A stretch of 64,000 bases of DNA, taken from the NCBI RefSeq assembly GCF_000176235.1, contig NZ_ACZV01000004.1:620001-684000 (forward strand), in the 5' to 3' direction. Made by a program: the position numbers and the translations under genes. The DNA is from Vibrio orientalis CIP 102891 = ATCC 33934. Lineage in GTDB: Bacteria; Pseudomonadota; Gammaproteobacteria; Enterobacterales; Vibrionaceae. This document shows, one piece after another, positions 35,740 through 44,836 of the stretch (position 1 is the stretch's first letter; every line of letters starts with the position of its first letter). The notes beneath the pieces are model-generated. The model did not search any database. It saw only the letters and a program-made list of their open reading frames with translations, and was not told the origin of the DNA.

Positions 35740-38619
35740 CTAATCTAATAGTTCGTTTAAGGCTTGTTTTGAGTGCTGGACCAATTGAATTAGTGCCTGC
35801 TTGTTGTCGATATAACAAGTTAGTGGCTCACTATCTTTTTCAATCAATAGGCAAATATCAAACAGAGCGTTGAGTCCCATACTTCCAGCTGAACCTTTGA
35901 GTTTGTGAGCAAGTTGCTTCACACCGTTATTATCATGGGTGCTTTCCAGCAGTTTAAGAATCTCATCCGCACCTTGATTAAACAAGTGGCCAATGTCTCG
36001 CATTTTTGCTTTGCCTAGCACTTCCATATCGGCATTAATAATTTTGCTGTCGATGATTGCTCTCTGTTCCATGTTACTGTCATCCTCATAACATTCAGTT
36101 TGCTCAAGAATAAGCTTTTGCCCATCTAAGCTGTTTTGCACAATGACACACAGTGCATCTTTATCGAGTGGTTTAGGTAAATACCCATCAAAACCAGCAG
36201 CAAGATAACTTTGTACTTCTTCATCGTATACGTGAGCGGAGACCGCAATCATAGGCGTTGCTGCGATACCGAGTTGAGTCTCTGCTTGCTTGAGTTCAGC
36301 GAGTAACTCAATACCATCACAATCTGGCAGGTTTATATCCATCAAAACAATGTCGAATCGTTGCTCATTAAACAAGCCCTTCGCTTGTTTGCCATCTATC
36401 GCCGTCTGGACGGTATGCCCCATACTTTCTAAGAAGCCTTCTGCAACCATGCAGTTCACCGGATTATCTTCAATCAATAACACCTTGGCTTTAAGCTTAC
36501 ATTCCGAGACGATTTCAGACTCTTCTACTGCTTGTCCTACGGTTAAAGGAATTGAGAACCAAAAGCGACTTCCTTCGCCAACATGAGATTCAACTAACAG
36601 CTTGCCATTCATCGCTTCAACAATACGTTTGCTGATGGCTAAGCCTAACCCAGTGCCCCCCTTGGAGCTTAATCCCCCGGTAGCCTGGGTAAACGCATCA
36701 AACAGGGTAACCTGCTCTTGCTCGCTAATACCCACACCGCTGTCAGAGACCTCAAACAAAACGTTTCCATCAAGGTCGGGATCGAGGGACACATAGATAT
36801 CGACGTAGCCACGATCGGTAAACTTGATCGCATTACCTACCAAGTTATTAAGAACTTGGCTTATGCGAGTGACGTCGCCACGCCAAAACTTATCAACATC
36901 GCTTTCAATCGTGCATGCTAGTTCGAGAGACTTCTCTTTCGCTCGCCCATCCAGAAGGTGTTTAGTATCATCAACCATAGAGTAAAGGTTAAAGTCGATA
37001 GGTCGAATTTCTAGGTGACCCGCTTCTATTTTCGAGTAATCAAGTACGTCATTGAGAATAGCCAGAAGTGTTGTACCACTGCGGTTTATCACATCTACGT
37101 AATATCCCTGTTTGCTATCTAAACCGGCATCTTTTAACAGCCTTGCCGTCCCAAGCACTCCATTCATCGGCGTACGAATTTCATGGCTCATCGTTGCTAA
37201 AAATGCCGATTTTGCTCGGCTCGCTTGTTCGGCGAGTGAGCGAGCTCGTGCGTGATTTTCAACTTCTTCATTGAGACGCACGTTGGCATTTTGAAGTTGA
37301 TGCGTTCTTTCAGTAACCAACTCTTCTAGATGCTCTTTATGTTCTTGCAACTCTCTTTTAGCCTTCGCTTCACTTTCCGCGACCACTTTCAACGCATGCG
37401 CAGTGTTGCGAGCAGTAATGATAGCTTGCCCCATATGAGCTAACTCATCGTTGCCTTTAACGGTAACATCGACTTGAAGCTGACCTTTTGCAATCGACAA
37501 AAGCGCCGAAGAATACTCAGCAAGACGCTTTAATACCGAGACATAAACGACTTTCCAAACGATCAACACGACGATCACCATACCAAGGACGGTGATAATC
37601 GTTAAGGTAAGCTGCGCATAATCTAATGTAGTTTTTAACTCTGACACGGCCACGGTGGTTGCGGCGTTTGATTCATCAACCAGTTTGTTTACTGTCGTAT
37701 TCAGGGTAGAAAACTGATCTAAGGTGTTTTGCATCAATTGTTGAGCAAGCGCTTCATTCTCGTAACGTTTGAGCAAGACATCAAACACCACTTCTCGCTC
37801 TTCCAGTTGTTTTAACAGGTCAACCATTTGAATCGAGCGCGTAGGATCCTCAACCGCTTGTACGCGACGTTTCATTATCGACAAATTGCTCACAAACTCC
37901 TGCCGAATCGTTTTGATTCGGTCGATGTCTGAAATCGTACGAGTCTCTTCAATGTGATTAAGAAGCTTAAAAGCGAGTAGATGCAGTTCATGAAGACGTT
38001 CGGAGAGATCCAAATCGACTTCAACTAAGGTATCAAGCGCTTTGTAAGCTTGTTGAGTCTTTTGTTTGGACAGCAAATCGTAAATGTGAGTAACGTTAGC
38101 GACAGCAATGGTTGACGTATTAGAGACCTGTGTGCGTGTCAGTTGTTCGAGTTCCTGAGCAAGCTTTCGGAGTTCTTCTGTACGCACAACCAAGTCTTGG
38201 TCTAGAAACAGGCGTTTTTCTACGGTAATACCCAGTTTGGCAAGCGTATCGATGACAACCTGCAAATCCGTCTCGAGTTTGGTTAACAGTTCGGAGTCAA
38301 ACGAGTCTGAGCCTAACTGCTTGATGTGCGTCAGTAAGGCTTCTAGCTGTGAGAACAACTCCTGACCAGCTTGCTGGCGCTGTTTTTCGCTCTTCGCATT
38401 AGATAAAACCTGCACCGATGAGATGATCCTAGAACTAAGCGCAGAGACCTGACGCGCTTCTATCATGGAAGGAATCGCTGAATTAACTACATTACGCTCA
38501 GTTTTAGCCACAAAGCTAAAACCAAACACACCTATCAGAGCAGAGATCAAAACCAGCAAGGCCATCGCCAAGAATGCGAACAATAACTTACGACCAATAC
38601 TGGCTTTAGCGAGTAACAC
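35740..38619 (-). CDS. torS: TorS-type hybrid sensor histidine kinase
   Basis: TorS phosphorylates TorR through an internal relay when TMAO-bound TorT is present. The 959-residue protein starts at GTG 38619. It has a helix at about residues 11-34, a long helical periplasmic sensor and a second helix at about 336-359. A HAMP domain is followed by a coiled coil to about 470. The kinase core has His479 (MSHEIRTP) and GTGLGLAIS; the receiver has Asp761 and the HPt domain His905 (HKLKGSAGS). It is divergent from torT. No torR or torCAD gene is nearby, so the partner regulator must be elsewhere, if it is still TMAO-linked. Confidence 0.88.
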   Translation of the reverse strand: MLLAKASIGRKLLFAFLAMALLVLISALIGVFGFSFVAKTERNVVNSAIPSMIEARQVSALSSRIISSVQVLSNAKSEKQRQQAGQELFSQLEALLTHIKQLGSDSFDSELLTKLETDLQVVIDTLAKLGITVEKRLFLDQDLVVRTEELRKLAQELEQLTRTQVSNTSTIAVANVTHIYDLLSKQKTQQAYKALDTLVEVDLDLSERLHELHLLAFKLLNHIEETRTISDIDRIKTIRQEFVSNLSIMKRRVQAVEDPTRSIQMVDLLKQLEEREVVFDVLLKRYENEALAQQLMQNTLDQFSTLNTTVNKLVDESNAATTVAVSELKTTLDYAQLTLTIITVLGMVIVVLIVWKVVYVSVLKRLAEYSSALLSIAKGQLQVDVTVKGNDELAHMGQAIITARNTAHALKVVAESEAKAKRELQEHKEHLEELVTERTHQLQNANVRLNEEVENHARARSLAEQASRAKSAFLATMSHEIRTPMNGVLGTARLLKDAGLDSKQGYYVDVINRSGTTLLAILNDVLDYSKIEAGHLEIRPIDFNLYSMVDDTKHLLDGRAKEKSLELACTIESDVDKFWRGDVTRISQVLNNLVGNAIKFTDRGYVDIYVSLDPDLDGNVLFEVSDSGVGISEQEQVTLFDAFTQATGGLSSKGGTGLGLAISKRIVEAMNGKLLVESHVGEGSRFWFSIPLTVGQAVEESEIVSECKLKAKVLLIEDNPVNCMVAEGFLESMGHTVQTAIDGKQAKGLFNEQRFDIVLMDINLPDCDGIELLAELKQAETQLGIAATPMIAVSAHVYDEEVQSYLAAGFDGYLPKPLDKDALCVIVQNSLDGQKLILEQTECYEDDSNMEQRAIIDSKIINADMEVLGKAKMRDIGHLFNQGADEILKLLESTHDNNGVKQLAHKLKGSAGSMGLNALFDICLLIEKDSEPLTCYIDNKQALIQLVQHSKQALNELLD

Positions 38620-38699
38620 GATGAATCTTCACTTCTTTAGTCATCTATAATGCGGTATATTTTGCAGTGTTTATAGGGCCTTTACCAACGAAATACTGC

Positions 38700-39710
38700 A
38701 TGTCTTTGATCTCCGCTATTAAAAAGCGCGCTACAACCTTCAGTGCTCTGCTACTGATTGCTTTTGCCAATCAGGCATACGCGCAAGAACCGCTTAGAAT
38801 TTGTGGGATCTACCCTCATTTAAAAGACTCATACTGGTTATCTGTCAACTACGGAATGGTTGACGAAGCAAAGAAACAGAACGTTGACTTAAGAGTTCTA
38901 GAGGCAGGTGGCTACCTAAATTTGGAAAAGCAGCGCCAACATTTATCCTTATGTGTTCGTTGGAACGCTGACGCTATCATTTTGGGCACTGTCGCTCCTG
39001 ACCTGTTTTATGACTCACTCCGCCAATATGTCGGTAGTACTCCAGTGTTTGCGACCGTCAATAAATTCCTAGTTGATGACACAAATAAAACCAATCTTAA
39101 AGGCGAAGTTGGCGTCGATTGGTATTGGATGGGCTATTACACCGGCGAGTATTTGAGATCTAAACACCCTAAAGGTTCTGGCATCGCTAACGTATCGCTT
39201 TTACCTGGCCCGAAATCGAGTGGTGGTACTAAGCCTGTCATCAAAGGTTTCTATGCTGCGATTAAAGACAGTGACATCAACATTACAGAAACCTTATGGG
39301 CAGACAATGACAAAGAGTTACAGCGTAACCTAGTTCAATCTGCTATCGATAACCCAGACATCGATTATATCGTTGGTAGCGCTGTCGCCATTGAAGCTGC
39401 AATCAGTGAGCTTCGCAGTGCCGGAAAAACTGACGATATTGGCCTAGTCTCTACCTATTTAAGTCATGGTGTCTATCGCGGCTTACTAAGAGATCGCGTT
39501 GAATTTGCTCCTACTGATAAAATGGTTTTACAGGGACGCCTGTCGATTCAGCAAGCAGTGAGCTATCTGCGCGGTGAGCAGTATGAACCAGTGATGGCAC
39601 CTATCATCGAACCACTGACACCACATAAATTGAACCCAAAGGTGATTGAACAATCGTTGTCACCTTCGGAATATCGACCAACTTTTTACGTCTATAACGA
39701 AAACAAATAA
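38700..39710 (+). CDS. torT: TorT-type periplasmic TMAO-binding protein
   Basis: TorT binds TMAO in the periplasm and presents it to TorS. The ATG at 38700 gives 336 residues with a signal peptide (LLIAFANQAYAQE); a GTG extension from 38667 has no ribosome site. The mature protein is a type I periplasmic binding fold. It begins EPLRICGIYPHLKDSYWLSV, typical of TorT, and has VGVDWYWMGYYTGEYL. The divergent torS supports the call. The gene ends 13 bases before mgsA, and both are probably on one transcript. LuxP, the AI-2 binding protein, has the same fold but the segments fit TorT better. Confidence 0.88.
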   Translation: MSLISAIKKRATTFSALLLIAFANQAYAQEPLRICGIYPHLKDSYWLSVNYGMVDEAKKQNVDLRVLEAGGYLNLEKQRQHLSLCVRWNADAIILGTVAPDLFYDSLRQYVGSTPVFATVNKFLVDDTNKTNLKGEVGVDWYWMGYYTGEYLRSKHPKGSGIANVSLLPGPKSSGGTKPVIKGFYAAIKDSDINITETLWADNDKELQRNLVQSAIDNPDIDYIVGSAVAIEAAISELRSAGKTDDIGLVSTYLSHGVYRGLLRDRVEFAPTDKMVLQGRLSIQQAVSYLRGEQYEPVMAPIIEPLTPHKLNPKVIEQSLSPSEYRPTFYVYNENK

Positions 39711-39723
39711 TTAGGAAGTCTAA

Positions 39724-40179
39724 ATGGAAAAAACGACTCGTACTCTCCCGGAAAATAAACATATCGCTTTGGTTGCACACGACAACTGCAAGCCAGAGTT
39801 ACTTCGCTGGGTAAAAGAGAACAAAGAAAAACTACAGGGGCACTTCCTTTACGCAACAGGCACCACTGGCTCTATGCTGAGTAAAGAAACCGGATTAGCG
39901 ATTAAAAGTATGATCAGCGGCCCGATGGGGGGCGACCAACAGCTTGGTGCCTTGATCTCTGAAGGTAAAATCGATGTATTGATTTTCTTCTGGGATCCAT
40001 TAAATGCTGTACCACATGACCCTGACGTAAAAGCATTATTACGTATCGCGAGTGTTTGGAACATCCCTGTCGCGACCAACCGTGCGACGGCGAAATTCAT
40101 TATCGAATCAGAGTTAATTGAGAAAAAAGTGGATATTGAAATTCCAGACTACGAAGCTTACTTGGCCAATCGTACTTAG
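39724..40179 (+). CDS. mgsA: methylglyoxal synthase
   Basis: MgsA converts dihydroxyacetone phosphate to methylglyoxal and phosphate, a bypass of lower glycolysis used under phosphate limitation or sugar excess. The 151-residue protein has the catalytic residues in place: His19 and Asp20 (VAHDN), Asp71 (GPMGGDQQ), His98 and Asp101. AGGAAG lies before the ATG. It follows torT by 13 bases. It is followed by a strong terminator. Confidence 0.97.
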   Translation: MEKTTRTLPENKHIALVAHDNCKPELLRWVKENKEKLQGHFLYATGTTGSMLSKETGLAIKSMISGPMGGDQQLGALISEGKIDVLIFFWDPLNAVPHDPDVKALLRIASVWNIPVATNRATAKFIIESELIEKKVDIEIPDYEAYLANRT

Positions 40180-40193
40180 AGCGTTGAATGACT

Positions 40194-40223
40194 AAAAAAG
40201 CCTGCGGATATGCAGGCTTTTTT
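40194..40223. terminator. intrinsic terminator after torT-mgsA
   Basis: AAAAAAGCCTGC and GCAGGCTTTTTT pair around GGATAT. Confidence 0.9.
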
Positions 40224-40498
40224 ATTAGTTGATGCTTATGGACACTCTTACTACCACCGCATATAGCAATATCTTACTCGATATACTGATTCTAGGTGAC
40301 GTTGTTCACATGAGTTTTTGAGAATCACTTCCATCAATATATGAATTGCTTCTCAAATTTCTGCAATTCATCTCGCCGATGGGCTTCCAAATAGCGAATT
40401 AGACTAAAATAGAATTGTAACGATTCAGGTATATAGTTAACCTGTCAACATAATAAAAAAACAACATTAAAGTCACTTTCGCTGCTAGGAGAATATTT
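40224..40498. other. gene-free stretch before the zinc-ribbon gene
   Basis: I see no coding frame, repeat or RNA structure. It is A+T-rich and presumably holds the promoter of the small gene at 40499. Confidence 0.35.
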
Positions 40499-40708
40499 AT
40501 GAAATCAGACCATGCAAAGCATGATGTGCTTTGTTGTCCACTTTGTGGCAGCGAAGAATATTTGTTATCTAGCAACGATAAAATGTTATGTGCAGAATGC
40601 GGCTCATTCTTTGAAGACATTAAGTCAATTGTTATCACCCAACCCGCTATACCACATATTTCAGCATGTAGGTCCATCAGCCCACTGCTGTCATTGCCAA
40701 TGCATTAA
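40499..40708 (+). CDS. small zinc-ribbon protein
   Basis: The 69-residue protein has two CxxC pairs, CPLCG at about residues 13-17 and CAECG at about 31-35, so it probably binds one zinc ion. AGGAG lies eight bases before the ATG, which supports translation. The remaining sequence has no known domain; an additional Cys is near the C-terminus. Its stop overlaps the stop of the convergent HAD gene by four bases. The function is unknown; it could be a small nucleic-acid or protein-binding factor. Confidence 0.65.
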   Translation: MKSDHAKHDVLCCPLCGSEEYLLSSNDKMLCAECGSFFEDIKSIVITQPAIPHISACRSISPLLSLPMH

Positions 40709-41364
40709 CTGACTAAGACTGTCTTCAATTCTCTGAGGTTTTTGATTTTAAGTAAGTCGAGTTTGTGGCTCTTACTATTCAAACCAACTAAGTGGACAGT
40801 TTTCACTCCTGCCCTCACGCCAGCTTCAAGACCTTTTGGCGTGTCATCAATATAAACACACTCTTGCAGTTTGAATCCCATGTTCATGGCACTATAAAGA
40901 ATTAAGTCGGGTTCAGGCTTCCAGCTATTGGTATCAAAAGCTGAGAAAATCTTGCCTTTGAAGAAAGGTAATAGTCCGGTTAGCTCTAGGCATCGTTCAA
41001 TTTTAAAGCTAGGACCATTCGACGCTACGCAATATTCGACACCTGCACCTTTGAGAAATTCGAGCGTTTCGAATACTCCATCCATGGGTTCAAGTTGTTG
41101 TTCAAAAAGAGCGTCGAGGATGTCTCGATAAACGGGTTCAAGTTTATCTATAGAAACATTGATGCCTAAGCGGTGTTTTGTACTGGCTAAGATATCGGCA
41201 AGCTTGCCACCTTCAAAGTGGCTAACCGCCTCTTCCATTGAAAGTGTACCTCCAAAACGACGGAAGGTCTCACACAAGGCTTGGCAGCAAAGCTTTTCAC
41301 TATCGACAAGCGTACCGTCACAATCAAAGATTACACATTGAGCATTAGTCTTGGTCTTAGTCAT
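40705..41364 (-). CDS. HAD-family phosphatase (YieH-like)
   Basis: The 219-residue protein has HAD motif I (FDCDGTLVDS, nucleophile Asp), motif II (VASNGPS), motif III Lys in SWKPEPDL and motif IV DDT in YIDDTPKG. Overall it resembles E. coli YieH, a 6-phosphogluconate phosphatase, so sugar-phosphate hydrolysis is likely. The exact substrate is not known. An inverted repeat (TTCTTAAT with ATTAAGAA) overlaps the region of its ribosome site at 41375-41394. Confidence 0.82.
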   Translation of the reverse strand: MTKTKTNAQCVIFDCDGTLVDSEKLCCQALCETFRRFGGTLSMEEAVSHFEGGKLADILASTKHRLGINVSIDKLEPVYRDILDALFEQQLEPMDGVFETLEFLKGAGVEYCVASNGPSFKIERCLELTGLLPFFKGKIFSAFDTNSWKPEPDLILYSAMNMGFKLQECVYIDDTPKGLEAGVRAGVKTVHLVGLNSKSHKLDLLKIKNLRELKTVLVS

Positions 41365-41500
41365 TCAAACTACCTTCTTAATTCGCATTAAGAAATAATA
41401 AAAAAAATCACAGTAATTAAAATGACGAAGTTAACAGTTTACCCCTTAGTAATTCGCTTATAGTCAGAACTTTAGAGCGCATCACCCTTTTACAAAGGAA

Positions 41501-42007
41501 TTACTTTTCGATAAGAATCTCGATATTAGCAGGAAATTCGTTGCTTAACTTGGAGAGCAAAGCAGCGATAAAATCAGTGGATGATGGCTCTCTCCCCTTG
41601 ATCACAACGTCAGAAATCAACACGTTCTGTTCAGATTTCGTGATAATTGCAGCAGCAACCGGTTCGCCCGACTGAAACCCTAGATACAATGAGCAAGGCT
41701 CTGAATAAATTATTTGGGTTAGGAATTCAACGATCATCTCTTGCTCAAAATCGCTTTGCCATTGGCTAGCTTGAATAAGGGCAAACATCACCGTGAGTCG
41801 GTGGAAATCGACAAGAAAAATATCGTCAGGACTAAATGGGGTTTCTATGGTTGGTAGTTCAGTGACTACTTGATATTCACGCGTCGCAACTGCTTGTTTA
41901 TAGAGCTCTAAACCTTTTAGGCTTTCTTTGGTAGGAAATTGCACATCGATTTGCTGATACAGCCATGAATTCTTAATTTGAGCAATTTGGGGAATCAACG
42001 TCGTCAT
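41501..42007 (-). CDS. uncharacterised protein, possibly GNAT-like
   Basis: The 168-residue protein has no signal peptide or membrane helix. A hydrophobic region around PCSLYLGFQSGEPVAAAIIT resembles the middle strands of a GNAT fold, but the acetyl-CoA motif (Q/RxxGxG/A) is missing. I cannot assign a family. It stands alone between HAD and creA-type genes, on the opposite strand from the latter. Confidence 0.6.
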   Translation of the reverse strand: MTTLIPQIAQIKNSWLYQQIDVQFPTKESLKGLELYKQAVATREYQVVTELPTIETPFSPDDIFLVDFHRLTVMFALIQASQWQSDFEQEMIVEFLTQIIYSEPCSLYLGFQSGEPVAAAIITKSEQNVLISDVVIKGREPSSTDFIAALLSKLSNEFPANIEILIEK

Positions 42008-42160
42008 GACTAAACCTGTCTTTGTACTATAACTAGCTGAAGCTTACTCGATAACACATTGAGCTCACAAGTCTTTTACATACATATTGCCCATCTAAAC
42101 AGAAAAGCTGATATGCTACTTGTGTTTCACCTAAATATACTTGGCAAAGGACTCGTTAAA

Positions 42161-42634
42161 ATGTTCAAAAAAACTGCAGTAGTCGGATTACTCGCGCTAG
42201 GACTAACCGCTTGTGACAGCAGCGATGAGGTGGGTGATGTAAGCCTAGGTTTGTTTACGATGAAAGATATCAAACTAAACCATATGCAAGATCCTGTTGT
42301 AACAGGCGTTACCTGTCATGTTGCTTCAATCGAAGCGGACTTTAGTCTAGCTGACCCAAGTGATAGCTCAATCTCTTGTCGCCAAACTGGTGAGATCACC
42401 CCAGAGATGATTGCGAATATTGATAAGTCTAAAAATGGTGAAGTGGTATTTAAGAAATCTAAAAGTATCTTTTTCAAGAGTATGAAGATTCGTCGTATTA
42501 TCGACGTTGAAAACCAGACTTTGATGTACTTGTCATATTCTACCAAAGAGACATCCGGCAGCTTCAAACATAGCCTTTCAACGGTCCCACTTTGGGGCAC
42601 AAAAGCTTATGGCGCTTATCAAGGCGAGAAATAG
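42161..42634 (+). CDS. creA: CreA-family lipoprotein
   Basis: The ATG at 42161 gives 157 residues, matching the usual CreA length; a longer frame from 42059 lacks support. The N-terminus MFKKTAVVGLLALGLTACDSS is a lipoprotein signal with its lipobox Cys in LTAC. The mature part has the CreA family pattern DPVVTGVTCHVAS, then SISCRQTGEI and VFKKSKSIFFKSMKI. Its function is unknown; it is an envelope protein. AAAGGA lies upstream. A terminator follows. Confidence 0.9.
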   Translation: MFKKTAVVGLLALGLTACDSSDEVGDVSLGLFTMKDIKLNHMQDPVVTGVTCHVASIEADFSLADPSDSSISCRQTGEITPEMIANIDKSKNGEVVFKKSKSIFFKSMKIRRIIDVENQTLMYLSYSTKETSGSFKHSLSTVPLWGTKAYGAYQGEK

Positions 42635-42640
42635 GTTATT

Positions 42641-42673
42641 AAAGGGTCAAACAGTTAAGTTTGGCCCCTTTTT
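42641..42673 (+). terminator. intrinsic terminator after creA
   Basis: AAAGGGTCAAAC and GTTTGGCCCCTTT pair with one bulge or mismatch around AGTTAA, and more T residues follow. Confidence 0.75.
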
Positions 42674-42745
42674 ATGTAATAAATATGAAAGCAATCTTTC
42701 ACACATGTGATATTATGCGGGAAAATTTCCAACTCCACTTTTAAC

Positions 42746-44050
42746 ATGAAGTTTCCCGGACAGCGCAAATCTAAGCACTACTTTCCAACTCACGCTCGTG
42801 ATCCACTCATCAATCAGATGAAGCAAACGCCAAAGCTATTTCGCCCAATCGTGGTCGGTGTTGGTCAGACTATCGTTGATATCGAAGCGCGAGTAGACGA
42901 CGAATTTCTCGCCAAATACGAACTGAGTAAGGGACACTCACTAGTTTTAGAAGAGTGCCAAGCTGACGCTCTTTATAAAGAGTTGGTAGAACGTGAGTTA
43001 ATCACGCACCAATACCCTGGTGACACCATCGGTAACACGCTTCATAACTACTCTGTTCTTGCTGATAGCAAGTCCGTCTTGCTTGGTGTTATGTCACGCA
43101 ATATTGAAGTAGGCTCTTTCGCTTACCGTTACCTATGCCGCACTTCTTCACGCATGAACCTTAACCATTTACAAATGGTCGAAGGTTCAATTGGTCGCTG
43201 CTACACATTGATTTCCGAAAATGGTGAACGTACGTTTGCGATTAACGAAGGTCATATGAACAAACTTCGTCCTGATAGCATTCCTGAAGAGGTATTCGAT
43301 AAAGCATCAGCTTTAGTCGTTTCTTCATACCTAATGCGTGGTAAACCAGAAGATCCAATGCCGCAAGCTGTCGCACGTGCTATTGAAATTGCCAAGGCGA
43401 AGAATGTTCCTGTTGTACTTACCTTGGGTACGAAATGGGTCATCGAAGGCAATGCGAAATGGTGGCAAGACTACATCAAAGAAAACATCTCAATTGTTGC
43501 GATGAACGAAGAAGAAGGTGAAGCCTTAACAGGTGAGAAAGATCCACTTCTTGCAGCAGATAAAGCCTTAGAGTGGGTAGATGTTGTCCTTTGCACTGCA
43601 GGCCCTGTAGGACTGTATATGGCGGGTTATACTGACGAATCAGCCAAGCGTGAAACAGAACTGCCTTTGTTACCGGGTAACATCCCTGAATTCAATAAAT
43701 ATGAGTTCAGCCGAGCGATGCGCCGTTCTGACTGTGTGAATCCAGTTAAAGCATACTCTCATATCGGCCCATACCTTGGCGGTCCGCTTGAGATCAAGAA
43801 TACCAATGGTGCAGGCGATGCCGCTTTGTCAGCATTGCTTCATGATATGGCCGCAAACAGCCATCACCACATGAACGTTCCAAACTCATCTAAGCACGAT
43901 CAGCCATATTTGACCTATTCATCGTTGTCTCAAATTTGTAAGTATGCAAACCGTGTAAGTTACGAAGTACTGACTCAGCACTCTCCTCGCCTAGCTCGCG
44001 CACTACCAGAGCGCGAAGATAGCCTAGAAGAAGCGTACTGGGATCGTTAA
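42746..44050 (+). CDS. gsk: inosine/guanosine kinase
   Basis: Gsk phosphorylates guanosine and inosine to GMP and IMP in purine salvage. The ATG at 42746 gives 434 residues, the E. coli length, and the protein begins MKFPGQRKSKHYFP as in that family. It has the PfkB C-terminal motif NTNGAGDAALSALLHD with the catalytic Asp, and ends RALPEREDSLEEAYWDR. No clear ribosome site precedes the ATG. A strong terminator follows, so it is monocistronic. Confidence 0.96.
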   Translation: MKFPGQRKSKHYFPTHARDPLINQMKQTPKLFRPIVVGVGQTIVDIEARVDDEFLAKYELSKGHSLVLEECQADALYKELVERELITHQYPGDTIGNTLHNYSVLADSKSVLLGVMSRNIEVGSFAYRYLCRTSSRMNLNHLQMVEGSIGRCYTLISENGERTFAINEGHMNKLRPDSIPEEVFDKASALVVSSYLMRGKPEDPMPQAVARAIEIAKAKNVPVVLTLGTKWVIEGNAKWWQDYIKENISIVAMNEEEGEALTGEKDPLLAADKALEWVDVVLCTAGPVGLYMAGYTDESAKRETELPLLPGNIPEFNKYEFSRAMRRSDCVNPVKAYSHIGPYLGGPLEIKNTNGAGDAALSALLHDMAANSHHHMNVPNSSKHDQPYLTYSSLSQICKYANRVSYEVLTQHSPRLARALPEREDSLEEAYWDR

Positions 44051-44051
44051 T

Positions 44052-44081
44052 AAAAAAGCCGCTAGTCATAGCGGCTTTTTT
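44052..44081. terminator. bidirectional intrinsic terminator
   Basis: AAAAAAGCCGCTA and TAGCGGCTTTTTT pair perfectly around GTCA, between the convergent gsk and YqaB-type genes. Confidence 0.92.
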
Positions 44082-44084
44082 ATA

Positions 44085-44696
44085 TCACATTGTTTCTGTT
44101 TTACAGGGGTAATGTTTTAACTTACCTGACTCTACTAACACGCAATCCATACCTGCCGCGTGAGCCGCTTTCAGCCCTAACTGGGTATCCTCAAATACGA
44201 CGCACTCCTTAGCTGCCAACCCGATCAATTGCGCTGCTTTAAGAAAAGTATCTGGGTTAGGTTTATGATTTTCTACATCCGTCGCCGTAACAACCGCATC
44301 AAATCGCTCAATAAGTTTTGCTTTAGTGAGTAGTCGAATTGCACTTTCACGCTGGCTCCCCGTTCCAACTGCAAGTTTCTTATGACCATAGAAATGGTTA
44401 AGGACATTGACTGTACAATCGATATTTTCTCCGTGCTCATCCAGGTCAGCAAAAGCCGCCATTTTGTAGCGTGATACGGCCTGAGGGTCAAGAACCATAC
44501 CATGCTTTGCATTGACTTCTGCGGCTATTTTATAACTTGGCATTCCACCTAAGCTATGTAGCCACTCCTTGGTAAAAGGAAAACCAAAGTGCTGCGCAGT
44601 TTTTGCCCACGCAGTCAGGTGTGCAGGCATCGTATCAATCAAGGTCCCATCCATATCAAAGATAATTCCTTGATACATTTCTAATGTTTTATACAT
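44085..44696 (-). CDS. yqaB: YqaB-type sugar-phosphate phosphatase (HAD)
   Basis: The 203-residue protein has HAD motifs FDMDGTLIDT (nucleophile Asp), VGTGSQR, NHKPNPDTF (Lys) and VFEDTQLG. This matches the beta-phosphoglucomutase-like branch of E. coli YqaB, which removes phosphate from fructose 1-phosphate and 6-phosphogluconate. The first ATG is used, although an internal Met at residue 7 is also possible. It is convergent with gsk. Fructose 1-phosphate is also the Cra ligand of this window, so a physiological link is possible. Confidence 0.85.
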   Translation of the reverse strand: MYKTLEMYQGIIFDMDGTLIDTMPAHLTAWAKTAQHFGFPFTKEWLHSLGGMPSYKIAAEVNAKHGMVLDPQAVSRYKMAAFADLDEHGENIDCTVNVLNHFYGHKKLAVGTGSQRESAIRLLTKAKLIERFDAVVTATDVENHKPNPDTFLKAAQLIGLAAKECVVFEDTQLGLKAAHAAGMDCVLVESGKLKHYPCKTETM

Positions 44697-44836
44697 CTGA
44701 CACTCACTTTTTTACATACAAGCATTGATTGCCGTTATACTTCATCCATAGTGATTGAATTGATATATTTATTATTAACAGCTAACATCACTATAAATAC
44801 TTATAAATCGCTTACTTAACGGACTAAGGTAATCTC

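Noticed and set aside
38700..39710. LuxP-type AI-2 receptor with a LuxQ partner instead of TorT and TorS.
   Set aside because: The binding protein begins and runs like TorT, and the kinase carries its own receiver and HPt domains as TorS does, which LuxQ does not.
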